From NCBI GenBank assembly GCA_000151295.1, contig GG745329.1, positions 1,907,537 to 1,971,536 on the forward strand: DNA of 64,000 bases, read 5' to 3'. Of this stretch, positions 34,001 to 47,400 are shown in pieces (within the stretch, counting starts at the first letter, position 1; each line of letters starts with the position of its first letter). Below the pieces are notes generated by a model. That model did no database searches, was not told the DNA's origin, and was given only the letters and a program-made list of their open reading frames with translations. The translations under genes were made by a program, and so were the position numbers. The DNA comes from Allomyces macrogynus ATCC 38327. Its lineage: Eukaryota > Blastocladiomycota > Blastocladiomycetes > Blastocladiales > Blastocladiaceae.

Positions 34001-36896
34001 CCATCGGGCGCACTGACCCTGGCCCCGACCCTCGTCGGGATGACCGGCCGCCGCTCGCTGCAGCTGCGCAACGAATCTGACGTGGCCGTCGCGTTCCGGT
34101 GGCAAGTCCCGCGTGCCTACGCCGCGCACCTCGCCGTCGTCCCCGCCGCCGGCATCGTTCTCCCGCGCCGCGCGGCCGAGCTCACGGCCACGTTCCGCCC
34201 GTCTGCCGCAGGTAAGTTTGTTGCGCGCGTGCCCGTCATGTACGCGCCCGCACGGCTCGGCGAGTCGGGCGCGGTGCTGAGGGGCGCCGAGGCTCGCACG
34301 ACGCTCGTGGTGGTCGCGGCGGCACAGGTGGGGAAGCTGGTCGCGTTGGAAAAGGTGGTGCGGTTGCCGTGCGTGCTCGTGCGCACGCTGTTTGTCACGC
34401 AGCGGAATGAGATTGTGCTCGGGAACCCAACGGACTGCGACGTATCGTACACGATGCGGGTGCTGATCAGGAAGGATGGCGTGGAGCGCGAGACGTGGGG
34501 TACGTTGGCGAAACTGATCGTGGTGGGTGGAGAGCGTGGTCGCGACTGACGATGAATGCGTGCGGCCGCAGTGGAACCCGACGACACCATTCGGCTGCTG
34601 TCGCCCGTCGATAGGATCCCGTGCCGCTCGCGCAAGGCCATTCGGCTGCAGCTCCTGCTGCGCGAGCAGCGCGACCATCACCTCAAGCTTCAGCTGCGAC
34701 TCGGGACGCGTGCAGGAGCCGACAGCACCGACCACGGCGTTTCGGGCACCGATGTACGGCCATAAACGTTGCCGAATTTAGTGGACCCGAGGCTCACGTC
34801 GTCCTTTTTCATCAACCAGGAATGGCACGATTTGTGCCAGGTCATCGCCACGGGCGTGTTCCCGACTTTGGCCATTGTCGAGACCAAGGGGAGCGGTACT
34901 GTCGTGAAGAAAACCTCTCCACCGCTGCCAAGGCCCGCAAAGCTGACGCGCTTTCACTTGTAGCGTCGAGCTCGTATGATCTGCACCGGTCGTGCAATGT
35001 CGCCGCTCTCAACGCGGCACTGCGGCGGGGTATGTCCAAGAAAGTCATTGACGTCAAGCTCGAGCCGCAAGTGCAGGGCAGTGCCGAGACTGTGGTGCAG
35101 TGGACATTGAAGAACGTCGGGCCAGTCCCACTCAAGTGGAGCATGCTGGTGCCAAACAACCCGATGGTGCGTTCCGCGTTACTCTTGTTGCTCGATGTAC
35201 GAGCGAGCAGGTCCGCTCACTCGGTCTGCGATTTCTAGGCCGGCAAGACCCAGGACACGGCGAAGAGCCCCGGAACGACCGAGACCAGTGGGATACGACT
35301 TTCACACCGGGTACGCTCTCGTCGTCGCGTTCCCCCCGCATCCCCTCCATCTAACTATTCCCTTGTCCCGTGCACAGAACGGCGCCTTGGCTCCCGGAGA
35401 CGAACAAGTCCTGACGATTCATTGCCCACGAAAGTCGGCTGGCGTCTTGGAGCAGGCCGTGCAGCTGCAAGTCAAGAGCGGTCCCGGGTGCGACGGCACC
35501 ATCCCGCTTCTGATCTCGTCCACGACCATTCCAACGGGCCACGGGTACCTGTGGTACCCGAGCGAGTCGCTGAGCTTTCCGGAATGCGCGCTCGACGTGG
35601 TAGAGCCGGCTGTGCGCGTTATGCGGCTGTCGAATCCGGGCACGGCGCCGATTGCGTTCACGATTGCGACCGAGGCGCTTGACGAGGTGCGTGAAATCGA
35701 GCGGAGTTGGTCAAGGAATTGTTCTGACTCTGCCCGTCGATTATGTAGATGCGGAAGCGTAACGGCGGATTCCCCGTGTTCGAGTGCCACCAACCGACCA
35801 GCACAATTGAACCGCAGGGCGCAGTCGACGTGCCGTGGTCGTTCCACCCGGTTGCGGCCACAACCTACACAATCTCGGTCCCGATTTCCATGGACAGCGG
35901 CAACTCGTTTGTCGTGCAAGTGACCGGGACCGGGATCGAGCCGACGCCGAGGGTGGGATCCAGCACCGCCGCCCTCGTGCCGAGAATCGCTGCGCCGTCG
36001 ATCCCGCAATGCTGCCCAATTTCCCTCGACCAGTCGAATATCAGGATCTGCAACCTGCCCGTGCAGGCCATGGTCACGAGGCTCGTCGTCTTGCGGCACC
36101 ACGGCAGCACGGCCCTGCCGTTGCACTTTGAGTGGCAGGCGCTCGCCGACCAGGACCAGGTGCGACTCGCGCCCGCGACCGGCGTTCTCCACCCGGGCCA
36201 GAGCGCGTTTGTGCGCGTCTTTATTCGCGGCGGTGACACGACTGGGTGTCACATCCATCTGTTCGAGTGTGCGTACTCGACGCAGCCGCTCTCCGCGGTA
36301 CGAATCTCCGCTCCTGTTCGATTCGCATCGTACATGACCCTCACCACCGTGAACCATCCTCATAGGCCAGGAAATTGCATGCGTCGGGCCGGCGCATATC
36401 CAAATTTGGCCCCGCGCTGCCCAGTATTTCGTCGCCCGTCCTGGGAAGCACCGCGTCGCTGTCGACGCTCAACAAGGTCGAGCTGTGCGTCGACGTTACG
36501 ACGAGCGCGCACGTTGACCCGGCGTGTATGGTCGCGCCGCGCTACGTCCCGCCCGCCGAAGTTGAGCCCGACGCGCTCGCGTTGCCAGCTGCTCGCGACT
36601 GCGCGCTCCACGTCTTGCATGAGACGCTCAACGACGTAATCGCGCAGATCAATGCCGAGAACACACTGCAGCACATTCGAGACCACGCCGAGTGGCACTT
36701 CCCGGACTCAGTGTACGTCGCTCGCTTACTGTTCGGCGTCGCGCGCGTCAAATGCTGTATTCCTTGCCCTGATGCTCCTGCTGTTCATAGGGCTCCACCA
36801 CAAGACGCGATGCAAGATGTGCTGGAAGGAGTTCTCTTTTCAGTCTTGGCGGAGCTGCAGCGGGAAGGACTTGACAATTCGGAGAGGCAGACGTGA
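31056..36896 (+). CDS. CFAP65: CFAP65 (CCDC108-like) axonemal ASH/MSP-domain protein
   Basis: Large central-apparatus protein needed for motile flagella. About 15 exons; best junctions 31361-31426, 31605-31671, 31972-32038, 32264-32329, 33412-33482, 33889-33982, 34500-34571, 34710-34781, 34896-34963, 35167-35210 (or from 35149), 35311-35377, 35687-35748, 36298-36365, 36713-36790. About 1,625 residues, shorter than the human protein. Landmarks in order: YTQHLVLKNASMQTLKLRYR, SVPITFRPIAL, RLDFGPCAVREPAVVQFDV, MQLHGVGKYAQVVF, IVLGNPTDCDVSYTMRVLIR, TVVQWTLKNVGPVPLKWSML, NGALAPGDEQVLTIHCP, and CPISLDQSNIRICNLPVQAM. These are immunoglobulin-like ASH/MSP strands in the CFAP65 order. All junctions keep phase except around 35310-35378, where one base is missing or the splice site differs. 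Its presence implies a motile flagellated stage. Confidence 0.88.
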
Positions 36897-37141
36897 TGGG
36901 AAGACTGGAACAGGGACTGCGAGTGTGGTTTCATGGAATGTTGATGTTGAAAGAACCCACCAACCCAACGTTGCTTCTGGATAAAGACCCAATCAACCTA
37001 ATTTCCATCAAGTCGGCCGCAAAGAAATCACGTCAAGAAAGAAAATGTATGGGGAATTTGTGAGAGGAGAGACCAACAACCAAGCGCGACCCAACCAAGT
37101 CTAATACGAAAAAATCAACCCAACCCAACTCCACAATCTCA

Positions 37142-40100
37142 TCACGTCGCCGCCTGGTCCGGGCCTCCCGTGTACCGCGACTTGCGCACATTGGCGAGCC
37201 GTGTGCGCGCTTCTTGCAGCTCGCGCTCCTTGGCCAGGACCGACGTCTCGGCCTCGATCATGGCGAGTCGCGCCGACGTCTGGTTCGACGGCCGCAGCTT
37301 GACGAGTTCCTCACCCAACTGCTCGTCAATATCGTTGGCCGTCGCCATGCGCTGCGCCATGCCCGCCGCCGCGTCCACGACCTGCTTGGCCGAGGCCTTG
37401 AGCCGCACGAGCGACGGTTCGGTAGCGTCCACCTTGACACTCGCCGCCGAGACTACTTGTGCAGTTGCGGCCGACACGGCCTTGGCGCTGGCAATCACGC
37501 GCTCGCGCTGGACGCCGTCGGTCGCCGCACACGTAATCAGGTCCTGCATTGCCTGCGCGACTTGCTTGGCGGCACTGATGAGCCCATCCGACCACGTGCC
37601 GTCGTTGAAGTACATGTCCTTGCCGGCCTTGGCCGACGCGGCATCGACGCGCGTCGTGATGACGCGCTGCGCGAGCGCAGCCACCTTGATGAGATCGAAC
37701 GCCGTGCTCGCGACATTCTTGGTATCACTGACCAGGTTCTGCTTTTCGCGGAGCTCTGGCGGGACATAGTCCTTGGGCGCGTCGGGCGACGCCGGTGCTG
37801 CTGCCGGAAGCGGCGGCAGCGCCTGCAGCGCCTGCTCGATCGCCGAAATCAGGTTGCGGAACTCGTCCTGCGTCTGGTTCGACGTCAGATTGCCGACGAG
37901 CTGCGTGATGCGGTCGGCGAGGGCGTCGACGGACCCGACGAGCGACTCGGTGTTGCCCTTGGTCACGGATCGCAAGCTGTAGTCGACAAGCGACGACCAC
38001 GCCTCGAGCAAATCGCCGAGTGCCGCCACGATCCCAGCGCTCTTGGACTGAACGGCCACCTTGCGCGCCTCCTCGTCGAGCAGCTGCAAAATCGCCACGG
38101 AACCCTCGACAGCGTCGCCGAGCAGCGAGTCGACGTTCCCCTGCGACGCGTTGCGGATCGCGCCGAGCGACTCGAGCAGCTGGTTGCAACGCGTCTGCAA
38201 GCCGCCAGGCACAGCGGGGGCCATGGGCGCGACAGGCTCGTTGTTGGCGAGCCGAGCCTCGAGGTCGTGGCACTGCGGGACGAGTGTCGTCTGAATGAGC
38301 TGCATCGCGCCCTGGCACTGCATGCTCGTACGAATCGTCTCCTGGACCGTCGACACGAGCGACGTGATCGAGGACGACAGCTGCGGGACCTTGGTGCGGT
38401 CGACGAGCACGGCGAGTATATTTTGCGCCAACCTCTCAAGTCCGCCCTGCAGCTTGTCGCGCAAGACCACGTCTGACGTGCTCTCGGCACACTTTTTGAC
38501 GGCTTGCGCGAGCGTACGGAAGTGCGTCAGGACTGCGCCGACGTGTGGCTGGATCCCGGCAGCCGTCTTGGCCTTCGCAATGAGCCCGACAACATCCTTG
38601 GCTGCGGCCTGCACAGTCTCGAGCACATTGCCCGACCCCGAGACATTGTCGCTTGCCGCCAGCGGGGCCACGACCGCGCCGTGCAGCCCATCACGGAGCT
38701 CGAGCAACGTCGTCAACTCGCTCAGCGCCTGCGTGACCTTATCGACGTCGCACGAGCGGTTCGCCTTGATCGCCTCGAGAATCTTCATAATTTCGTCGCC
38801 AATCGTCTTGATGTGGTCAAGCAGGCCCGTGTCAGTCATGCACGCCTGCGCGAGACTGACCCAGGCCATGGCCCACGGCACCGACCGCACCGGGTCCTTG
38901 ACGGCCAAGAACTCGCCAGTCCCGGCCATGAGCGCGTGCGCGAGGTCCATGACGTGCGGCTGGTGCGCGAGCGTGAACTTCACGCCCTCAATCGCGCTCT
39001 GCAGCAAACTTTCGTCGACCTCGGCCATCCCGAGTCGCAGCTGTTCGAGCGAGTACATAATTTCCTTGGTGCCCGGCGCCACGTCGCGCAAGGTCGTGAC
39101 GAGCGCACTGAGCGATTTGCCGAGAGCAGCGCCGTGGTGCAAGATGCGCGTGCGGTCGGCGGTCTTGGCGAGCATCAGGTTCTTGCATGTGTCGACGACC
39201 TGCCGCGCCGACTCGCGAATTTCGGGGGCCGCCACGGTCGCCGTCGCATACACCTCGTCGGCCGCGGCCTGCACCGGCTGGCTCGCGTCGACGACGGCGG
39301 CTTTGAGCTCGGCTGCGTCCATGTTCACGGCGTAGGCCTTGACCTTGGAGATCAGGTGCTGCGTGCTCGACGCCAGCTGCGTCGCCATGCGCACGTACTC
39401 CTTGCGCTCAACGTCAGACGTCATCGGGTGTGCCGACTGCGCCTTGAGCATCTGGCACAGCGAGTTGGTCGCGAGCCCAACCCCACTCGCCGCATCCAAG
39501 ATATCCTGCTGCGTCTTGCCTGTCTCGAGCATTTGCAAGTTGCGCGCGATTTCCGTGACCAAGGGTTGCAGGACGGTAATGTCCATGGACGACAGCAGTG
39601 CAGCCGAGAACATGGCCGTATCGGCAATCGACGTGACAATGGCGCACACTTCGGTGAGTAATACGGGCTTGAACTCGCCGGGTTGCTTGAACGCGGCCGT
39701 CATTTCCGATGCGACGCGACGCGTATCGTCGACAATCTTGCCGAGGCACTCGGAGAAGGTCAAGTCCTGGACCTTGGTCGGCAACAATGGCGACGACAGC
39801 CGAGCATTCGCCATTTCCAGCGCCTGCAGCGACCGAATCACCTCGACGTCCCCCAAACGCGCTGCAATTGCACACTTTTCCGTGAGCGAATTCACCGACT
39901 GCCCGAGCTGCGCAGCGGCGTGGCCCAGCATATCGCGCGCCTTGCCGTCATTCGACTTGGCCGTGGTAATCAGCTCGACGCACTGCGTCGACGCCGCCTG
40001 GACCATGCCCACAATCTCGGACCGCGCCGTCGCGTCGGCCTTGGCCATGACCACTTTCGACGCCGAGACGAGCTTGCGGAACGCGCCCTCAAGATCTGCG

Positions 40101-43100
40101 GCAGCCTTCTTGATATCCGAATTGGTCGCCTTGGCTGAGACCAGGTGCGAGACGGCCGAGACCATGGCACTGGACGCGTTCACGACCACTTCGCGCACAT
40201 CCACCTGGCCCGGTTCCGGCACGGCCTCGACCCGTGCGGCGGCGTCGGTCGCGGTCATGATCAGATTGGCCACGGCCTCATTGAGCCCCTTGACGGCACC
40301 AACGAGCGTGCCCTTGGCCGCTGGATCGACGACCGTCGCTTGCACGCCGCGCAACACGTCGAGCGATCTCGAGGCCAAGTCGACCGTCGCGTCCTGTGTC
40401 GGCAGCGCCTCGACGTGCTTGACGACCGCAACGACCGCCGTCTTGACCCCGTCCGCGGCCGCCGCGTACCCGGCCGGTTCCTTGGCTGTCGCCTGCCCGA
40501 CCAGTTTTGCGAGCGCGACGCCCAACTCCTTGCACGCGGCCTTGACCTGCGCCAGATCCAACGGCTTGTGCGCGCTCGCCGGGTTCCCATCCGCCGGCAG
40601 AGCGCCAATCGAGTCGCGCAGAACATCCACGTCCATGATCACCGCCTTCAGCTCGAGTGCGTCCTGGATCGCGGCCACGTACCCGGTCCTTGCCTGCACG
40701 TGCGCGAGCTCGTGCGCGGCCATGGCCAGCTGCTGCGCGAGCGCCGAACTCGGCTGAACGGCGGCGGCCCCCGTGACGCCGCCGGCCGTACGGCACCCGT
40801 CGAGCAAGTCCTGCACGTTACGCGCGAGCGCGTTGGCAACCTGGACCAGGTGCCGCGGCGTCGCCGAATTACGCGCCGACGTGTACTGCCGGTTGGCCTC
40901 CATAACTTTCTTGACGTGCGGGAGCATCGCCGGGTTCGAGAGGACCGCGGGCTCGCACGAGAGGAGCATGGCCGAGATCGATAGCCCCTGCAGGGCGTCG
41001 AGCAGGTCCGGGACGCTGTGCAGTTCTGGGTCAAGTACAGCGGCCGCGTGCTTTTCAATCTCGTCGATGGCTGCAACCAGCGCTGCTTGCCGGTCGTTGT
41101 CGCCCGGCGCGCGCGCCGCGTCCTTCGCGACCGTGACCATGCGCGTGGTCGTTTCCGCGAGCGTCTTGGCCAAATCAAGCATTCGCTGCGCGTGATTCGG
41201 CGGGGCTGACGCCGCGGGCGGTGCGGCGGCGAGTCGCTTGAGCAGGTTGACGAGTTCGGTAGTGCCGAGCGTGAGCGACTTGACCGAGGCAATGATCGCG
41301 GACGTGTTACCGACGGCCTGTTTCGCGACGCGGCACTCTTCGAGCACCTTGTCGCGCTTACCCGTGAGCGCGACCTCGTCCTCGGGCCGCTCGCCGTGCT
41401 TGGCGCGCAGCAGTAACGCCTCGAGCGCGCCGTGCACGTTCGCCGCAGACTGCTTCAAGTGCGCGACGGCGTCCGGCGCGTTCACGCCCGCCGCCGTGCC
41501 CACGAGTTTCTCTACCGCCGCGTCCATTTGCGCGGCCATGGCGGCCAGTTGCGCGTGGCACTGCGGCGCGGCCGCGAGCGGTGCGACCATGGCCGAGGTG
41601 ACGGCGACCGTTGACGCGTGTGCGGCACACGTCTTGACGTCGTCAATCAATCGCAACTGGTCGTCTTTCGCGGCCATGGCTGCGGCCACGGGTTTTGCTT
41701 TCGCAACCAGGTCCTGCGTCGCGGCCGAGACACCCTTGGCCGCCTCCATGAGCCGCTTTTGGCCGTCGGGCGTGCACAGCGGACAGGCCATGTTCGTGAG
41801 CAGGTGCGAGACGGCGTTCGTCAGTGCCTGCGCGCCGGCGAGCAGCGTCTCGCGGTTCACGGCCACGGTGACCGCGTCCTGCACGGTCTCGAGCATCTTG
41901 CCGGTCGCCTGCGCGACGCCTGTGGCCGCGAGCACCGTGTCCTCGGCGGGTCTCAGAGCTTTGCACGCCGACGCGAGCAGCGCGAGGTTATTCCCAAGCG
42001 TCGCAACGTGCGTGGCAACCGCCTCGTGCTCCTGCGCTTGCACCGCCCGCACGAGCGCGTTATTCGCGGCCAAGTGCGACGCCATGTACGCGACCATATT
42101 GTTCATGGTGAACTGCGCGAGGTCCTCTGAGACGGCTTCCGACGGCCCGAGCGTGCCGAGCATGGCCATATCCGTCTGGAACGTGGTCACCGCGGTCATG
42201 CCCGTCTGCACGCGCTGTACGACCGCCGACTTGGCCGGATCGTTGTAGGCGGCGGTCACAGGCGTGATGTTCGAGACACTCGCGACGTGCACGGGCGACG
42301 CCTGCACGCGCTGTACCTGAGCGGCCGATTCGCCCTGCGCGACGACGCCCGTCTGCATGAGCTGCACCTCGCTGGCATTCGCGAGCGCCGACGGCTTGAT
42401 CGAGACGGCCTGCGCGCGTGCCGGGCGCAAGACTTCTTCCGTCACGATGGTTTCTTCCTCGCCCTGCGCAATCTCGCGCTCGGCGTCGCGCTTGCGCTTG
42501 ATGATGATATCAATGTACCCACCAATCAGCTGCGACATGAGCTCACCCTGCGTCGTCTGCACGGTATAGAACGCATCCTGGTAGTCGCCGAAGTCCATGG
42601 TGAAGGCGTTGGGCGACGCGGCCCACCGGCGCAACGACGTGAGCGGCCACTGTTTCAGCACGTCCTTGGTCTCGGCATCGACGCGCATAATCGACTCCTT
42701 GGTGATGCCAATCAGGCACGGCAGGAGCTTGGCCTTTTTCGGGTCCTTTTCCTTGACCAGGAAGAACGTCACGCCGTACGTCTTGAGCGACCGGCACAGC
42801 TGCACGTAGCGGTACTTGAGCGTCAAGTCGTTGATCCCGGCCAGCTTCTTGTGCTCGGCATAGATGCGCTTTTCCACGTCCTTGACTTTGCGGTAGTCTT
42901 CGGGCAGGTACTCTTTCAGATTCAAAAAGCCGGGCCGGTGCTTGAGTTCGTCGTAGGTGCCCTGCGTGATCTGGCACTGGAGCGCCGCGAATTGGATGGC
43001 TTCGTTGAGCGTACAGGGGTACTTGGACGAGATGATGGCGTCGCGCGACTGCACGAACAGCAGGTTGAGCTGGACGGGGTCGTCGCGGTCGATGGTGCCG

Positions 43101-43777
43101 TCGGAAAAGAAGAATTTTTTGCGCAGGATGACCGTGTCGGACTCGGCAACGCCCTGTTCCGGCAGCGACTTTTCTGGGTTGAGCCACTTGACTTGTTTCA
43201 GGAAATGAGAGTGAGCTCGTGCGTGCGTTTCTGCCATTGCGGAGAGAGGATTAAAAGGAAAAGCTCAACGTACTGTCGTCGAGCACGTTGGGCGCCTTTT
43301 TCTTGGTCTTGGCGAGCGGATTCTCGACCTCGACGGCAAACGAGTACTCGTCGGCGTTGGCGATGCCTAGATCGATTTCGTGAGCGGGCAATGAGAACTT
43401 TCGCATGGGAGCAAGTATTGGTCTGTACCAATCTTGCTGCACACGCTCTGCACGAGCAAAATGGCCGGCAGCGAGTCGTCAATCAAGACGGTCTTGATGG
43501 CGTCGTCGACGAGGCGCACGCGCAGCATGCGGTGCTTCTTTTTGAACTCGAGCATGTCGCCGGCCTTGAGGTCGTAGAAGGCGAGGGCCTTGTTGGGCTG
43601 CAGCCATTTGGCCTGCTCAGGCCAGAAGAGCGCATGGTCGTCGCCGCCGACCGACTCGCCGAGCTTGGCGCGGATCTCGGCGCAGGCATCGTGCACCGAA
43701 GCGTTGAGCTGGAACTGTAAGGTCTTGACGGTGCGCTGCGAGCACAGGTTGATGCGCAGCGAGATGACGCCCGACAT
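37142..43777 (-). CDS. Talin
   Basis: Cytoskeletal adaptor linking membrane receptors to actin. Three exons (43777-43429, 43366-43274, 43230-37142) join in phase to 2,176 residues; the last exon alone is 6.1 kb. F0: MSGVISLRINLCSQRTVKTL with LFWPEQAKWLQPNKALAFYD; F1 starts LRVRLVDDAIKTVLIDDS; F1-F2 link EQGVAESDTVILRKKFFFSD and DPVQLNLLFVQSRDAI; F2 SLKTYGVTFFLVKEKDPKKA; F3 LIGITKESIMRVDAETKD and LRRWAASPNAFTMDFGDYQD. A rod of Ala-rich helical bundles follows. The C-terminal I/LWEQ (THATCH) actin-binding module shows WSDGLISAAKQVAQAMQDL and ends LAKERELQEARTRLANVRKS. Rod shorter than animal talins (about 2,540 residues). Intron 2 is only 43 nt. Head-to-head with DBF4. Confidence 0.95.
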
Positions 43778-44418
43778 GATTGGATGGCGGCGTTGGGCGG
43801 ACGATGAGGGCGGTGGACAGAAACAGACGGGCAGGGATGGGCGGGGTGGAGCGGCGGGAGCGGGCCGATCGCACGCACGGGAGGGTCAGCGGGGCCGCGC
43901 GCACGGCGGGGCGCGACGAAATCGAGAGCAGACGCGAGCGCTCAGCGATCGAGACGGGTCGGCGGGCGCAGACAGGGAGGGCGTGCAGGTCGCGAGCGAG
44001 AACGATGGCGCAGCGGCGCAGAAACAGCACGACCGTCCGGCAGCGAGCAGAATGCGTCGAGTGCCAGGCGCCGGCGTCGTGGAGGAGCGCGAGGGTTCGT
44101 CGAGCGCGGTCGACAGGGGGCCGGCGCGGGGTGCAGCGCCGGGTGGGGCCGCGACGGCCGCGACAGCAACGGCGCCGGCGTCGAAGCGGGATTGGCGTGC
44201 GAGACACCCGCGAGACGAGGCCTGCTCACTGCTTGGCCCACGTGCGCGACAGGCAGGCGGCCGACGCTTGGCCGCTCCGCTTGTTCTCGTGGCAAGGCCG
44301 GCCGCTCTTCGTCCGCCGTCCCACCATCTGCACCACGACCACGACGACGGCGACCACGACGGCACAACAACATCGACGGCAAGACCGACTGCCAGCACTG
44401 CAACGCCCCGCGGCGACC
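43778..44418. promoter_or_regulatory. Divergent spacer talin / DBF4
   Basis: 641 GC-rich nt between the talin ATG (43777) and the probable DBF4 ATG (44419). Open frames run through on both strands because stops are rare at this composition; none resembles a known family. Presumed shared promoter. Confidence 0.4.
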
Positions 44419-47400
44419 ATGAGCCACCCGCCCGGCGCATCGAGCAGGCTGCCGCCCGCGGCCCCGGCACGCGCCATGAACCACCTGTCCGCCTCGCGCA
44501 GGATGACCGGCCTCGACCGCCGCTCGCGCTCGACCNNNNNNNNNNNNNNNNNNNNNNNNNNNNNNNNNNNNNNNNNNNNNNNNNNNNNNNNNNNNNNNNN
44601 NNNNNNNNNNNNNNNNNNNNNNNNNNNNNNNNNNNNNNNNNNNNNNNNNNNNNNNNNNNNNNNNNNNNNNNNNNNNNNNNNNNNNNNNNNNNNNNNNNNN
44701 NNNNNNNNNNNNNNNNNNNNNNNNNNNNNNNNNNNNNNNNNNNNNNNNNNNNNNNNNNNNNNNNNNNNNNNNNNNNNNNNNNNNNNNNNNNNNNNNNNNN
44801 NNNNNNNNNNNNNNNNNNNNNNNNNNNNNNNNNNNNNNNNNNNNNNNNNNNNNNNNNNNNNNNNNNNNNNNNNNNNNNNNNNNNNNNNNNNNNNNNNNNN
44901 NNNNNNNNNNNNNNNNNNNNNNNNNNNNNNNNNNNNNNNNNNNNNNNNNNNNNNNNNNNNNNNNNNNNNNNNNNNNNNNNNNNNNNNNNNNNNNNNNNNN
45001 NNNNNNNNNNNNNNNNNNNNNNNNNNNNNNNNNNNNNNNNNNNNNNNNNNNNNNNNNNNNNNNNNNNNNNNNNNNNNNNNNNNNNNNNNNNNNNNNNNNN
45101 NNNNNNNNNNNNNNNNNNNNNNNNNNNNNNNNNNNNNNNNNNNNNNNNNNNNNNNNNNNNNNNNNNNNNNNNNNNNNNNNNNNNNNNNNNNNNNNNNNNN
45201 NNNNNNNNNNNNNNNNNNNNNNNNNNNNNNNNNNNNNNNNNNNNNNNNNNNNNNNNNNNNNNNNNNNNNNNNNNNNNNNNNNNNNNNNNNNNNNNNNNNN
45301 NNNNNNNNNNNNNNNNNNNNNNNNNNNNNNNNNNNNNNNNNNNNNNNNNNNNNNNNNNNNNNNNNNNNNNNNNNNNNNNNNNNNNNNNNNNNNNNNNNNN
45401 NNNNNNNNNNNNNNNNNNNNNNNNNNNNNNNNNNNNNNNNNNNNNNNNNNNNNNNNNNNNNNNNNNNNNNNNNNNNNNNNNNNNNNNNNNNNNNNNNNNN
45501 NNNNCACCGGCAAACCGCTTTCCTGGGCGGCACCCACGGGGGGGAGTGGGCCGTCCCGCTGCCGCCACCCCACTCTGAACAAGGGGCGGGCCGTCTACCA
45601 CCTTTTCGCTCGACGCCGACAAACTGCCGCCGGGCGAATTGGACGCGCTCGCCGGCAAGATTGCGCGCCGCGGCGGGGTACGCTCTGCTTGCGTCGCGCG
45701 CGTCTGGGTCCGCTTGTGCACGGCCGCATCTGACAAGTGATCATGCTCTCTCCGTCTATGGGAACTCGTGCACTCCACCACCACCACCATCACCTTGACC
45801 CTCCCCAGGACGTCGAGCCCTTCTTCTCCAAGAACGTTACGCACCTTGTCGTCGACGATGCGCTCAAGCCGCTCGTTGCAAAGGTCGCGGCCGCGCCCGC
45901 AGCGTCGCTCAACTCCATGCGCGTGCGTAATGACTTATAGTTTTACCTGGCCCAGATCCCATTCGCGTCGAACGTGTCTCATTCCCTCTTTACTCCAGCA
46001 CCGTATCCTCAAGAGTGCGCTCGACCTCAACGCCAAGATCGTCACCTACTCTGGTGCGCTTCCCCGGGCCCTTGGAGCATCGGGCGCGCCATCTCACGCC
46101 TTGATCCCCTCCAGAACTGCGCGCGCAGCTCTTCGGCAACGCGTCCTCGGCCACCTCCTCGTCCAAGGACGCGTCGAGACGCGCCAAATCCGCTTTGCGC
46201 CCACTGACGGGCCACTACTTTGTGGTCCTCGACAGCACCGGCGTGCACCGGCCCATCATGGAGAAGGAGTACTCGCCCGGATTCGCCGCGTTCCCGAAAC
46301 TGACCGCCATGCCGGACTCGTCGCAAACGCCTTTCCTGCCCGCGTCGCGGTCGGCCACCACCAGCGGCGACGCGGCGACCTTGGACACGATTCTCATGGA
46401 CGATGACCCTGACAACCTGGACACCCCACGCGGCATCATCGGTCTGGTCGCGGCCCCACCCACGCGATTCTCCGTGCGCTCGTTACCCGCCTCGGCTCCA
46501 CCCTTGCCTCCCGTCCTCGCCGCCCGCGCACGGATCGCGGCGGATCCGAACGTGACCGTGCAAAAGGAACTTGATTTCTTGCACGACGTCGACGCGTTGC
46601 TCGCGTCGCGCGCCCCGCTGTCCCCCGGATCCCGCGCGCCGCTCGCGCCCTTGGGCGGCGCCGCACACGCGGGCGACCGCGCGGCGTACTGCGAGCGGTG
46701 TGACGGCAAGTTTCGCGGGCTCGACGAGCACGTGCGCAGCGACCAGCACCGCAAAGTTGTGCGCCGAACCGAGTACTGGCGGCGGCTGGACGATTTGGCG
46801 GCAAGACACGCGCGCGTACGGGTGCCCGACGGGCACGTGGCGAAGGTCGCACCGTTGCCAAGGGCGTTGCATGAGGCGATCTCTGCGGTCGAGAGCGACG
46901 TGCCCCCAACGTCGGACGACGTGGTCCCGCCGTCCGAGGACGTGTATGGCGAAGATAGGGAGGCGGGGGAGGGCGTGGATGTGAATGTCGACGACGCGAT
47001 GTCCCAGGAAATCATGGACCATCTCGACGCATCCGTCGCTGCGGGTGCTGGTGATCCTGTTATCCCTGCCGCCGCACCCACCCCAACCACCGCCTTCGCG
47101 GCGTACCCTGGTACGAACCTACGCTCGCTCGCGACCGACCAGTTCCGCGGCCACGCGACCCTGACCCCCGCGGCGGCCATGACCGCCACCGCGACCCCCG
47201 GCACGGTCCTCACCGACCGTACCAATGTGTCGCGGCCCTCCACCGCCACCATTTCCACCGCCCCACCGCGGTCGCGCGCGTCGTACCCCGGCGCCTCCGC
47301 CACCAGCGACGCAACGCACTTTGCCGTCCCGACCGCGCCGCGGCCCAAATCCGCCCACCGCCCACCACGCGCCTCGGCGGACCCATGGGACGCGCCGACC

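Noticed and set aside
37214..42248. Several long plus-strand open frames (420, 385, 472, 336 codons)
   Set aside because: All antisense to the talin rod, whose Ala-rich helices create stop-poor complementary frames.
43590..45844. Very long frames on both strands across the second N gap
   Set aside because: Open only because N codons count as sense; real coding there is DBF4 on the plus strand.
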